Assembly (NCBI RefSeq): GCF_900100955.1
Contig: NZ_FNCC01000016.1
Coordinates: forward strand, 145,119-209,118
Direction of reading: 5' to 3'
Source of the DNA: Lentzea fradiae
GTDB taxonomy: Bacteria; Actinomycetota; Actinomycetes; Mycobacteriales; Pseudonocardiaceae
DNA length: 64,000 bases
The position numbers and the translations under genes are program-made. The notes under the pieces are model-generated. The model was not told the DNA's origin. It searched no databases and saw only the letters and a program-made list of their open reading frames with translations. Positions 16,229-24,241 of this stretch are shown here, in pieces. Numbering within the stretch: the stretch's first letter is position 1; each line of letters opens with the position of its first letter.

Positions 16229-17734
16229 TCAGTGCACGCCGAGCACGCCGTCGACCCGGCGGGGGATCCCGAGCGGGTTCGCGTCCCGCAGCTCCGGGGG
16301 CAGCAGCGCGTCCGGCCACGACTGGTACGTCACCGGGGCGACCCAGCGGCGGATCGACGTGGCGCCCACCGACGTGTGCAGCGGGTTCGTCGTCGCGGGC
16401 CACGGGCCGCCGTGGTGCTGGCCCCACGCCACCGCGACACCGGTCGGCCAGGCGTTGAAGATCAACCGGCCCGCGACGCGCTGGAGGATCTCCGCGATCG
16501 CACCGGCCTCCGCGTGGTCGGACTCGGCGGCGTGCACCGTGCCCGTCAACGAACCCGGCAGCTTCGCCAGCGCGGAGTGCAGCTCCGCGGGCGACGAGTA
16601 CGTCACGACCAGCGCCGCCGGGCCGAAATGCTCCTCGGTCAGCTTCCCGACGTTCTCCTCGAACACCGCCACCGGGACGCTGAACAGCCGCGGCGCCACG
16701 GCCCACGCCTGGTCGGGACGCTCACCCGTGGACACGGCGGACACCAGGTCCGACGCCGCCAACGCGTCCGTGGAAGCCGTGTACGAGTCGCACATCCGCT
16801 CGGTCAGCATCGCGCCGCCCGAGGTCGCCGCGACCGCCTCGCCCAGCGCGGGCACCAGGTCCTCCGGCGCGAACACCAGACCGGGGTTCGTGCAGAACTG
16901 CCCGACGCCCATCGTCAGCGACGCCGCGAACCCGGCGGCGATGTCCTCTCCCGCCGCCGCGCCGGGCAGGATCACCGTCGGGTTGACGCTGCCCAGCTCA
17001 CCGTAGAACGGGATGGGGTCCGGTCGTCCCTGCGCGAGGTCGAACAGCGCACGACCGCCCGCCGTCGAACCGGTGAAGCCGACCGCGCGGACGGCGGGGT
17101 GCTGCACCAGCGCCACACCGGCCTGGGTGCCGTAGACGATGCCGAACACACCTTCGGGCGCACCTGCCTCGCGCAACGCGTCCGTGACGATCCGCGCCGT
17201 CTCGCGCGAGGTGGCCGGGTGTGCCGAATGTGCCTTCACCACAACGGAACACCCGGACGCCAGCGCGGACGCGGTGTCGCCGCCGGCCACCGAGAACGCG
17301 AACGGGAAGTTCGACGCCGAGAACACCGCGACCGTCCCGAGTGGACGGAGCACGCGCCGCAGCACCGGCCGCGGCGGGATGATGTCCGGGTCCGCCGAGT
17401 CCAAAGTGGCCTCGACGTAGCTGCCCTCGCGCAACACCTCCGCGAACAGCCGCAGCTGGTTCGTCGTGCGCTTCAGCTCCGTCGTCAGTCGCGGCGCGCC
17501 CAGCGCCGTCTCGCCGTCGGCCGTCGAGACCAACAGCTCCGACTCGGCGTCCAGCGCGTCCGCGACCTTCTCCAGCACCACGGCCCTGTCCGCCGCCGCG
17601 ACCGCCGACCAGGCGGGGAACGCGACAGCCGCCGCCGAGGCGATGCGGTCCACCTCCGTGCCCGGGCTCTCGGCGACCGGGTCGCCGATCGGCTCCCCGG
17701 TCCTCGGGTCGTACCCCTGCACGAGGTCGCTCAT
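16229..17734 (-). CDS. Alpha-ketoglutarate semialdehyde dehydrogenase (NADP-type aldehyde dehydrogenase)
   Basis: Oxidises 2,5-dioxopentanoate to alpha-ketoglutarate, the last step of the oxidative uronate/aldarate pathway. The 501-residue protein has GFTGSTAGGRALF, general-base Glu246 (YGELGS) and nucleophile Cys281 (GVGQFCTNPG), the pattern of the NADP-dependent ketoglutarate-semialdehyde branch rather than of general aldehyde dehydrogenases. AAGGAGG precedes the ATG at 17734, which overlaps the udh stop by four bases (ATGA). The assignment rests on pathway context: udh upstream, and kdgD and gudD just beyond the divergent IclR gene. A general aldehyde dehydrogenase is the alternative. Confidence 0.88.
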   Translation of the reverse strand: MSDLVQGYDPRTGEPIGDPVAESPGTEVDRIASAAAVAFPAWSAVAAADRAVVLEKVADALDAESELLVSTADGETALGAPRLTTELKRTTNQLRLFAEVLREGSYVEATLDSADPDIIPPRPVLRRVLRPLGTVAVFSASNFPFAFSVAGGDTASALASGCSVVVKAHSAHPATSRETARIVTDALREAGAPEGVFGIVYGTQAGVALVQHPAVRAVGFTGSTAGGRALFDLAQGRPDPIPFYGELGSVNPTVILPGAAAGEDIAAGFAASLTMGVGQFCTNPGLVFAPEDLVPALGEAVAATSGGAMLTERMCDSYTASTDALAASDLVSAVSTGERPDQAWAVAPRLFSVPVAVFEENVGKLTEEHFGPAALVVTYSSPAELHSALAKLPGSLTGTVHAAESDHAEAGAIAEILQRVAGRLIFNAWPTGVAVAWGQHHGGPWPATTNPLHTSVGATSIRRWVAPVTYQSWPDALLPPELRDANPLGIPRRVDGVLGVH

Positions 17735-18555
17735 CGTCCCGCCTCCTTGGCCGCCGTGTCGAAGTCGGGGCCGCACCAGGCGCCGCCCACGTACTTCGCA
17801 GCGTACGACGAGGGGTCGAGCTCGCCGTCCCGCGCCAGCACCTCCGGCGCGTACGTCTCGGAGTCGTCCTGCGGCTCGTACCCCAGCGCGCGGGCCTCGT
17901 CGAGAGAGAACCAGCCGCGCTTGTTGGCGGACACACCCCACACGACCCGGAAACCCGGTGACGGAACGGAAAGACACGCCTCGCACAGGCGCGCGCAGTC
18001 GTCCGGCGACAGCCACGACGCGAGCATCCGCACGTCAAGCGGCTTTTCGAAGCACGAACCGATGCGCAGCGCGATCACGTCCATGCCGTACCGGTCGGCG
18101 TAGAGCGACCCGAGCGCCTCCTTCGCCACCTTGGACACGCCGTAGTAGGTGTCCGGACGTGGGAAGAGGTAGTCGCCGGCGGTGCCGTTGGCGCGTTCGA
18201 CGTAGCCCACGGCATGGTTGGAACTGGCGAGGACGACGCGCCGCACACCGGACCGCCGTGCGGCTTCCAGCACCGTGTGCGTGCCGTCGATGTTGACGTG
18301 CAGGATCTTGTCCCACGACTCTTCGAGGCTGTAACCACCGAGGTGGATCACCGCGTCGACGTCCCGCGTCGCGGCCTCCATCGTGGCCATGTCGGTCAGC
18401 GTGGCCTGGACGATCTCGACGTTCTCCCCCTCGGCGGCCGCGGGGAGCTCCGCGATGTCGAGCAGCCGCAGGACACGGCCTTCCGCGGCGAGCCGGGAAC
18501 GCAGGAACGTTCCCACCCTGCCGGCGGCGCCGGTGATCAGGATGCGTGCGGTCAC
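17731..18555 (-). CDS. udh: Uronate dehydrogenase
   Basis: NAD-dependent oxidation of D-glucuronate or D-galacturonate to the aldaro-lactone, the first step of the oxidative pathway. A short-chain-dehydrogenase-like protein of 274 residues with GAAGRVG at 9-15, Ser111-Ser112 (ASSNHAVGY) and Tyr138-x3-Lys142 (YYGVSK). The pattern HLGG near residue 71, ASSNH and LRIGSCFEKP follows characterised uronate dehydrogenases of Pseudomonas and Agrobacterium. The GTG start at 18555 was kept. It is coupled to the downstream dehydrogenase by a four-base overlap and lies 31 bases after the IclR gene on the same strand. Confidence 0.87.
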   Translation of the reverse strand: MTARILITGAAGRVGTFLRSRLAAEGRVLRLLDIAELPAAAEGENVEIVQATLTDMATMEAATRDVDAVIHLGGYSLEESWDKILHVNIDGTHTVLEAARRSGVRRVVLASSNHAVGYVERANGTAGDYLFPRPDTYYGVSKVAKEALGSLYADRYGMDVIALRIGSCFEKPLDVRMLASWLSPDDCARLCEACLSVPSPGFRVVWGVSANKRGWFSLDEARALGYEPQDDSETYAPEVLARDGELDPSSYAAKYVGGAWCGPDFDTAAKEAGR

Positions 18556-18586
18556 AATGGTGGACCCCTCCGTCGTCGTCGGATGT

Positions 18587-19405
18587 TCAGCGGCCGAACT
18601 GGCGGAGCAGCTCGGTGATGGTCCTCGCGGCGTCCAGCAGGGCGGCGACGACCTGCCGCTCGTGGTCGGGATCGAGCCTGCCGAGCGGGACCGAGCAGCT
18701 CATCGCGTCGAGCACGGGGTTGCGGTACGGCAGCGCCACCGCGAAGCAGCCGAGGCCCGGCGTGTTCTCCTCGCGTTCGTGGGCGTAGCCGGCGTTGCGG
18801 AACCCGGCCAGCTGCTCGTGCAGCGCAGCCCGGTCCGTCACGGTGTTCTGCGTGAGCGGCGCCAGCTCGGCGGGGAGGATCTGGTCGATCTCCTCCGGCG
18901 TGCGCGTCGAGAGCACGGCCTTGCCCAGCGACGTCGAGTGCGCGGGCAGCCGGCGGCCGACGCGGGAGACGACGCGCAGGTGGTGCTCGGACTCGCGGCT
19001 GGCCAGGTAGACGACGTCCGCGCCGTCCAGCCTGGCGAGGTGCACCGTCTCGTTGACCTGCTGGCGGACCTGCTCCATCACGCGGATCGCCGCCCGCACC
19101 ACCGGGTCGTGGTCGAGGTAGGACGTGCCGACGAGCAGGGCGCGCACGCCGATGCCGTACGTGCCCCGGTCCGAGTCGACCTCGACCCAGCCGCGCGCCA
19201 CCAGCGTCTGCAGCAGCATGTAGAGGCTGGACTTGGGGTAGCTGAGCTCGCGGTGCAGCTCCGTCAGCGTCAGCCTGCGATCGGACGCGGACAACACCTC
19301 CAGCAGCTCCACCGTCCGGTCGGCGGACTTCACCGCACCCGGACGAGCCGTGCCCTTGTCGATCGGCGACGCCACCTGGCCTCCTCGGGAACCGTGCCGC
19401 GACAC
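18587..19405 (-). CDS. IclR-family transcriptional regulator of the uronate cluster
   Basis: Regulator of 272 residues with an N-terminal winged helix (about 25-90, LTLTELHRELSYPKSSLYMLLQTL) and a C-terminal IclR effector domain (about 100-260) containing the family stretch GRRLPAHSTSLGKAVLS. The effector is likely a uronate, aldarate or keto-deoxy acid. It sits between the divergently arranged halves of the uronate pathway and heads the udh operon, so it probably controls both. GTG at 19405 gives a 10-residue extension; GTG at 19375 has an AGGAGG only four bases away and is an alternative start. An inverted repeat lies at 19435-19467. Confidence 0.88.
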   Translation of the reverse strand: MSRHGSRGGQVASPIDKGTARPGAVKSADRTVELLEVLSASDRRLTLTELHRELSYPKSSLYMLLQTLVARGWVEVDSDRGTYGIGVRALLVGTSYLDHDPVVRAAIRVMEQVRQQVNETVHLARLDGADVVYLASRESEHHLRVVSRVGRRLPAHSTSLGKAVLSTRTPEEIDQILPAELAPLTQNTVTDRAALHEQLAGFRNAGYAHEREENTPGLGCFAVALPYRNPVLDAMSCSVPLGRLDPDHERQVVAALLDAARTITELLRQFGR

Positions 19406-19409
19406 GGCC

Positions 19410-19467
19410 TTGACACGTTGCTGTGCCGATTCTTACAGTCCTGCAACAGGTTCACAAGTACGACTGT
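19410..19467 (+). promoter_or_regulatory. Promoter and possible IclR operator for the kdgD-gudD operon
   Basis: TTGACA at 19410-19415 and TACAGT at 19434-19439, 18 bases apart, make a good vegetative promoter on the plus strand. Immediately after the -35 region the inverted repeat ACAGTC (19435-19440) ... GACTGT (19462-19467) overlaps the -10 box and could be the regulator's site. Downstream, 19590-19618 holds a GTGAGGCG/CGCCTCAC hairpin; otherwise the leader is without recognisable features until the permease remnant. Confidence 0.5.
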
Positions 19468-19641
19468 GGTTCATATACCTGAATAAGCAGGGCCACCACG
19501 ACTCTCACTGGGTGACAGCGGTGCGGCCACCCGGCCACCAAGACGTGGGCTCGACGGCTAGTGGCGGCGGTGCCGTCGACACCCACCCCGTGAGGCGGCG
19601 CCGCCGGCGTCGCCTCACGGGAACCCCTCCGGTCCGGCGAC

Positions 19642-19764
19642 ACGGTCGGGACGGGCATCGTGCCGGCCGGTGCGTTGCCGGCGCTGGTGCCGAGCCTCGT
19701 CGTGCACCTGTCGCTGCAGAAGTCCTTTCTGCGTGGGATCACCACCGGAGCGATCAAGGGATGA
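19642..19764 (+). pseudogene. C-terminal remnant of a carbohydrate ABC transporter permease
   Basis: The frame ending at the TGA at 19762-19764 reads GTGIVPAGALPALVPSL, then VVHLSLQKSFLRGITTGAIKG and stop. The last part matches the conserved tail of MalG-type sugar permeases (hydrophobic segment, then LQ-x-x-F-x-x-G-x-x-x-GA-x-KG). No start codon, ribosome site or upstream permease sequence exists, so only about the last 40 residues survive. It ends ten bases before kdgD, the place where a complete transporter operon would be expected. Most likely an internal deletion removed the binding protein, both permeases and the rest of this gene while keeping the divergent promoter. Confidence 0.65.
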
Positions 19765-19774
19765 GTGTGTAGGT

Positions 19775-20677
19775 ATGCGACTCGATGGTGTGCTGTTCTT
19801 CCCGGTGACGCCCTTCGACACCGAGGGGAACATCGCCTACGACGTGCTGGCCGAGCACATCGAGCACGGTGTCTCCGCCGGACCGGGCGCGGTGTTCGTC
19901 GCGTGCGGCACCGGCGAGTTCCACGCGCTGGGCCTGGAGGAGTTCGAACGGGCGGTCGCCGTGGCGGTCGAGACCACGGCGGGCAGGGTGCCCGTGTTCG
20001 CGGGTGCGGGAGGCTCGGTCGTCGCGACCAAGGAGTTCATCCGGGCCGCTGAACGCTCCGGCGCCGACGGCGTCCTGCTCCTGCCGCCCTACCTGGTCAC
20101 CAGCCCCGACGCCGGTCTCGTGCGGTACGTGGCCGAGTCCGCCGCCGTCACCGGGTTGCCGATCATCGTGTACCAGCGCAACAACGCGCGGTTCACCCCG
20201 GAGTCCGCCGTCGAGGTCGCGCGGATCCCGAACGTCGTGGGCTTCAAGGACGGCCTCGGAGACCTCGACCAGATGCAGCGCGTCGTGCTCGCGGTCCGCG
20301 CCGCCGTCGACAAGCCGTTCCAGTTCTTCAACGGCCTGCCCACCGCGGAGATGACGCAGCTCGCGTACCGGGGCATCGGCGTCGAGCTGTACTCGTCGGC
20401 GGTGTTCTGCTTCGCACCGGAGATCTCGATCGGCTTCTACAACGCCGTGCGCGTGGGTGACACCGAGCTGACGAACCGCTTCCTGCACGAGTTCTACAAG
20501 CCTCTCGTCGAGCTGCGCGACAAGGTCCCCGGCTACGCCGTCTCGCTGGTCAAGGCGGCGGTGCGGGCGAACGGCCTCGACGTCGGCGGCGTGCGCGCGC
20601 CGCTCGCCGACCCGTCGGACGAGCACCTCGCCGCCCTCGACAAGATCATCGCCGCCGGCCGGGCCCTGCTGGCCTGA
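19775..20677 (+). CDS. kdgD: 5-dehydro-4-deoxyglucarate dehydratase
   Basis: Dehydrates and decarboxylates 5-keto-4-deoxyglucarate to alpha-ketoglutarate semialdehyde. A DHDPS-type (beta/alpha)8 barrel of 300 residues with Schiff-base Lys158 in VVGFKDGLGD and Tyr133 in IVYQRNN. The YQRNN and GVELYSSAVFCFAPE patterns are those of KdgD rather than DapA or NanA. AGG lies only two bases before the ATG at 19775, so the ribosome site is poor and expression may rely on coupling to the remnant frame that ends at 19764. Followed by gudD with a nine-base gap. Confidence 0.92.
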   Translation: MRLDGVLFFPVTPFDTEGNIAYDVLAEHIEHGVSAGPGAVFVACGTGEFHALGLEEFERAVAVAVETTAGRVPVFAGAGGSVVATKEFIRAAERSGADGVLLLPPYLVTSPDAGLVRYVAESAAVTGLPIIVYQRNNARFTPESAVEVARIPNVVGFKDGLGDLDQMQRVVLAVRAAVDKPFQFFNGLPTAEMTQLAYRGIGVELYSSAVFCFAPEISIGFYNAVRVGDTELTNRFLHEFYKPLVELRDKVPGYAVSLVKAAVRANGLDVGGVRAPLADPSDEHLAALDKIIAAGRALLA

Positions 20678-20686
20678 GGGGGAACC

Positions 20687-21946
20687 GTGAAGATCACCGA
20701 GATCGTCCTGACGCCCGTCGCCTTCCGCGACCCGCCGCTGCTGAACGCGGCCGGAGTGCACGAGCCGTGGGCGCTGCGCACGATCGTCGAGGTGCACACC
20801 GACGAAGGCATCTCAGGGCTGGGGGAGACGTACGGCGACCTCGCACACCTGGAGCGCTCACGGTCCGTTGTGGACGCTCTGATCGGTCTGGACGTCTTCG
20901 CCCTCAACGAGATGCACGCACGGGTCGCGGCCCTGTTGGGCGGCGAGGTCGGGCTGGACAAGCACGGGCTGACGGGCGACATCACCGCCGAAAGCACCGT
21001 GGACCGCGTGTACTCGCCGTTCGAGGTCGCCTGCCTGGACATCCAGGGCAAGGCGCTGGGACGCCCGGTCCACGACCTGCTGGGCGGCGCTGTCCGGTCG
21101 GCCGTGCCGTACTCCGCCTACCTGTTCTACAAGTGGGCAGGGCACCCCGGCGGCGAGCCGGACGAGTGGGGTGAGGCCGTTGACCCCGCCGGGATCGTGG
21201 CGCAGGCCCGCACGCTGGTCGACGCGTACGGGTTCGGGTCGATCAAGCTCAAGGGCGGTGTCTTCCCGCCAGAGCAGGAGGTCGAGGCGATCCGGGCGTT
21301 GCGCGAGGCGTTCCCGGACCACCCGCTGCGGCTCGACCCCAACGCGGCCTGGACGCCCGCGACGTCGCTGAAGGTCGCCCGGGAGCTCGACGGGGTGCTG
21401 GAGTACCTGGAAGACCCGACACCGGACATTCCCGGCATGGCCGAAGTCGCCGCGACGGCCCCGATGCCGCTGGCCACCAACATGTGCGTCGTCGCGTTCG
21501 AGCACCTCCGGCCGTCGGTGGAGCGGAACGCCGTGCAGGTGGTCCTGTCCGACCACCACTACTGGGGTGGCCTGCAGCGGTCACGGCAGCTCGGCATGAT
21601 CTGCCAGACGTTCGGCATCGGCCTGTCGATGCACTCGAACTCGCACCTCGGCATCTCGCTGGCCGCGATGACGCACCTCGCCGCCGCCACGCCGAACCTG
21701 AACTATGCCTGCGACACGCACTACCCGTGGAACGCGGCCGACGAGGTGGTCGAGCCCGGTGTCCTGTCCTTCGTGGACGGAGCCGTGCCGGTGCCCAAGT
21801 CGCCGGGGCTCGGTGTCTCGCTCGACCGCGACGCGCTGGCCCGGCTCGCCGAGAACTACACCCGGTGCGGCATCACGGCCCGCGACGACACGAGCTACAT
21901 GCGCAAGTTCGACCCGAGCTACGAGAGGAAGCGACCCCGGTGGTGA
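20687..21946 (+). CDS. gudD: Glucarate dehydratase
   Basis: Mg-dependent enolase-superfamily enzyme converting D-glucarate (or galactarate/idarate) to 5-keto-4-deoxyglucarate, the substrate of KdgD. Of 419 residues, the family core is intact: catalytic bases in SIKLKGG (Lys187, Lys189), metal ligands Asp217 and Glu242 with Asn219 and Asn265 nearby, and the His/Asn cluster SMHSNSHLG at 314-322. GGGGGAA sits just before the GTG at 20687. The gene overlaps the next by four to seven bases. Together with kdgD, udh and the aldehyde dehydrogenase it completes a uronate-to-ketoglutarate route, apart from an aldarolactonase. Confidence 0.93.
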   Translation: MKITEIVLTPVAFRDPPLLNAAGVHEPWALRTIVEVHTDEGISGLGETYGDLAHLERSRSVVDALIGLDVFALNEMHARVAALLGGEVGLDKHGLTGDITAESTVDRVYSPFEVACLDIQGKALGRPVHDLLGGAVRSAVPYSAYLFYKWAGHPGGEPDEWGEAVDPAGIVAQARTLVDAYGFGSIKLKGGVFPPEQEVEAIRALREAFPDHPLRLDPNAAWTPATSLKVARELDGVLEYLEDPTPDIPGMAEVAATAPMPLATNMCVVAFEHLRPSVERNAVQVVLSDHHYWGGLQRSRQLGMICQTFGIGLSMHSNSHLGISLAAMTHLAAATPNLNYACDTHYPWNAADEVVEPGVLSFVDGAVPVPKSPGLGVSLDRDALARLAENYTRCGITARDDTSYMRKFDPSYERKRPRW

Positions 21947-23076
21947 AGTCGGTTGTCCACGCGTATCCGTGGGACCTGATCGGTGACCCGGACGCCGTGG
22001 CGCGCTACCAACGCCTCGGCGTCGACGCCATCGCTCTGGCCGCGTCGTACCACACAGTGCGGGCCGCGACACCGCTGCACCCGGTGCATCGGCTGGTCGA
22101 CGCCCGGCACGCCGCGCTTTACCTGCCGGTGCGTGCCGAGAAGTACGGGCGACTTGTGCCAGCCGAACCGTCCTGGATGGACGGTTCTGACTCGTTCGGC
22201 GAAGCGTCCGCACTGGTGCGCGGTGCCGGGTTGCCGGTGTACGCGTGGACTGTGCTGACGCACAACTCGCGCTTGGGCGACCTGCACCCGGACGTGACCG
22301 TGGTGAACGCGTTCGGCGACCGCTACCCGTACGCGCTGTGCACCTCCCAGCCGGACGTGGTCGAGTACGCGTCCGCGCTGGTCTCCGAGGTGCTGGAACT
22401 CGGTGCGCCGGACGGGGTCATCCTGGAAGCCTGCGGGCCGCTCGGGTTCTTCCACGGCGGCCACCACGAGAAGACCGAGGGCACCGACTGGAACGCGGTG
22501 CAGCAGAAGCTCCTCTCGCTCTGCTTCTGCGGTTCGTGCACCGCCCTGTACGCCGACCCGGAGGCACTGCGCGCCGCCGTCCGGGCCGGTGTCGACCGCG
22601 GCGCTCCCAGCGTCGAGGAAGCGTTGGGGGCGCTCGCGGACGACGTCCGGTCCGTGCGCACCGGAGCGGTGCGGGCGTTGCGGCGCAAGCTCGTCAGCCA
22701 GATCCGTGCCGCGGCGCCCTCGGTCCGCGTCGGCCTGCACGTGACAGCGGACCCGTGGGGCACCGGGCCGTTCGCGACCGTCGCCGGGGGAGTGGACGCC
22801 GACGTCGACGTCCTCACGGCGATGTGCTGGCCCGGCTCGGAGGTCGCGGTGCCCGGCATCGAGGCGCTGCGGGCGGTCGCGCCGGACACCCGGATCGCCG
22901 CGTACGTGCTGGGGTTGCCGCCGAAGCCCGCGGACGGGGCCGTGCTGACGAAGGAATGGCTGGCGTACCTCGACGCCGGGGTGGAGGAGTTCCACCTCTA
23001 TCACGGAGGACTGGCGTCCGCTGCCCGCCTGGAGGCGCTGCGCGAGGCCGTCACCGCCGTGTCGCGGCAACTGTGA
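21943..23076 (+). CDS. Uncharacterised barrel-like protein of the glucarate operon
   Basis: A 377-residue cytoplasmic protein without signal peptide that I cannot assign to a named family. The pattern of strands and helices (VVHAYPWDLI, GVDAIALAASYH, LPVYAWTVLTHNS, PDGVILEACG, VRVGLHVTADPWG, DVDVLTAMCWPG, VEEFHLYHGG) suggests a glycosidase-like (beta/alpha)8 barrel. A cysteine cluster SLCFCGSC near residue 190 could bind metal. Start is GTG at 21943 or 21940 and overlaps gudD by a few bases, so the two are coupled. The context suggests a role in release of uronic or aldaric acids, perhaps as hydrolase or lactonase; that is inference only. Confidence 0.8.
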   Translation: MKSVVHAYPWDLIGDPDAVARYQRLGVDAIALAASYHTVRAATPLHPVHRLVDARHAALYLPVRAEKYGRLVPAEPSWMDGSDSFGEASALVRGAGLPVYAWTVLTHNSRLGDLHPDVTVVNAFGDRYPYALCTSQPDVVEYASALVSEVLELGAPDGVILEACGPLGFFHGGHHEKTEGTDWNAVQQKLLSLCFCGSCTALYADPEALRAAVRAGVDRGAPSVEEALGALADDVRSVRTGAVRALRRKLVSQIRAAAPSVRVGLHVTADPWGTGPFATVAGGVDADVDVLTAMCWPGSEVAVPGIEALRAVAPDTRIAAYVLGLPPKPADGAVLTKEWLAYLDAGVEEFHLYHGGLASAARLEALREAVTAVSRQL

Positions 23077-23123
23077 AGGGAAGTCGCTGCAACCCGTCGT
23101 GGCCGCGGTTCCGTCCTTGGTGC

Positions 23124-23609
23124 ATGAGGCACATAGGAACCGTAGTTGGCACTGGCGTCCTGCTGCTGGTCATCTCGGCCTGTGGCAGTGCGCAGAACGC
23201 GAGCACCGGTGCGGGTGGCGGTCCGACGTTGCCCACCGCCGCGCCGACCGCGCCGTCGGAGCCCTCCGAGGCGCCACCCGGCATCGCCCCCGGTGAGCTG
23301 CCGCCGGACGGCAAACCCGTCACGAAGATCGACGCCAGCAACCTGGCGCCCGACCAGCCGCGCACCGCGTGGACGCAGGGCGACGGCAAGACCCTCGGCG
23401 TCATCGGTCAGGAAGGCGGCTGTGGCAAGGCCAGCGCGTCCGTGCTGGAGGAGACCGCGCAGTCGGTGAAGGTCGAGCTGGTCGAGACCACGCCACTGAC
23501 CAAGCAGATGTGCACCATGGACATCCGCTTCCCCCCGCTGACGGTGCAGCTGGCCGAACCCCTCGGTGAACGCACGCTCGTGCTGACGTCACGGCAGGAG
23601 CAGAAGTAG
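23124..23609 (+). CDS. Hypothetical lipoprotein (first of a tandem pair)
   Basis: A 161-residue exported lipoprotein with lipobox LVISAC (Cys20), then a Gly/Thr/Pro/Ala-rich linker to about residue 60, then a compact domain. The domain contains GGCGKASASVLEETAQSVKV and MCTMDIRFPPLTVQLAEPLGERTLVL, with two cysteines that could form a disulfide. The same domain recurs in the next gene. I do not know its function. ATG at 23124 begins the signal peptide; no strong ribosome site is visible. It starts 47 bases after the uronate operon and may be read from it. Confidence 0.75.
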   Translation: MRHIGTVVGTGVLLLVISACGSAQNASTGAGGGPTLPTAAPTAPSEPSEAPPGIAPGELPPDGKPVTKIDASNLAPDQPRTAWTQGDGKTLGVIGQEGGCGKASASVLEETAQSVKVELVETTPLTKQMCTMDIRFPPLTVQLAEPLGERTLVLTSRQEQK

Positions 23610-23623
23610 ACCTCCCTCCCCCT

Positions 23624-23660
23624 GGTGCCCGGCCGGCACCTGCCCCGCCGGCCGGGCACC
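23624..23660 (+). terminator. Perfect hairpin after the first lipoprotein gene
   Basis: GGTGCCCGGCCGGC and GCCGGCCGGGCACC form a 14-base-pair perfect stem with a nine-base loop, 14 bases after the stop at 23609. It separates the two paralogous lipoprotein genes and probably terminates the upstream operon. Confidence 0.7.
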
Positions 23661-23707
23661 GCCCACTTCACCGGGACCCCTTGTCCCGGTTTGCGAGGAT
23701 GGTGCGC

Positions 23708-24238
23708 ATGAGAAACGCCGTCGCTGTCGTTGCTCTCGCCGCCCTGCTCACCGGCTGCTCGTCCGGCACACCCGGAGCCGGCTCGCAGGAGTCCGGCTCG
23801 CCGGGGTCCGGGTCCGCGACGGGCACGTCCGCACCGGGTTCGACCGGCTCGTCCGGCACGAACCCCACGGACACCACGGTGCGGCCGCCCGTCTCCATCT
23901 CGGAGCAGAAGCCCGTCGTACCGCCCGACGCCACGCCCGTACCGGGCGACAAGGTCAATGCGACATCGTTGTCAGACCTCTACCGCGCCGAGGCGTACGT
24001 CTTCGGCGACGGCCGTGACGTCGAGGTCTTCGGCCTCGGCGGCAACTGCAAGGAGGCGCGCGCGGAGGTGACCGCCGAGTCCGCCCAGGTCGTCCAGATC
24101 ACCTTGGTCACGGTCACCAAGCAGCCTCCCGGCACGATGTGCACGCACGAGGTGCGTCAGGTACCGCTGACCGTCCGGCTCTCCGCGCCGCTGGGAGACC
24201 GGCAGCTCGCGCTCGACGTCAGGGAAGAGATGGGCTGA
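23708..24238 (+). CDS. Hypothetical lipoprotein (second of a tandem pair)
   Basis: A 176-residue exported lipoprotein with lipobox LLTGC (Cys17) and a long Ser/Gly/Thr/Pro linker (about 18-75). The folded part repeats the architecture of the preceding gene: GGNCKEARAEVTAESAQVV and MCTHEVRQVPLTVRLSAPLGDRQLAL align with its counterpart, including both cysteines. The pair therefore arose by tandem duplication. ATG at 23708 starts the signal peptide; ATG codons at 23681 and 23699 are in frame but less likely. A short gap of three bases leads to the alpha/beta hydrolase gene. Confidence 0.75.
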   Translation: MRNAVAVVALAALLTGCSSGTPGAGSQESGSPGSGSATGTSAPGSTGSSGTNPTDTTVRPPVSISEQKPVVPPDATPVPGDKVNATSLSDLYRAEAYVFGDGRDVEVFGLGGNCKEARAEVTAESAQVVQITLVTVTKQPPGTMCTHEVRQVPLTVRLSAPLGDRQLALDVREEMG

Positions 24239-24241
24239 CAC

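Noticed and set aside
19350..19772. 140-codon plus-strand frame before kdgD as an intact gene
   Set aside because: It is out of frame with the permease-like tail, lacks a ribosome site and has no family resemblance; the real coding trace is the remnant in another frame.
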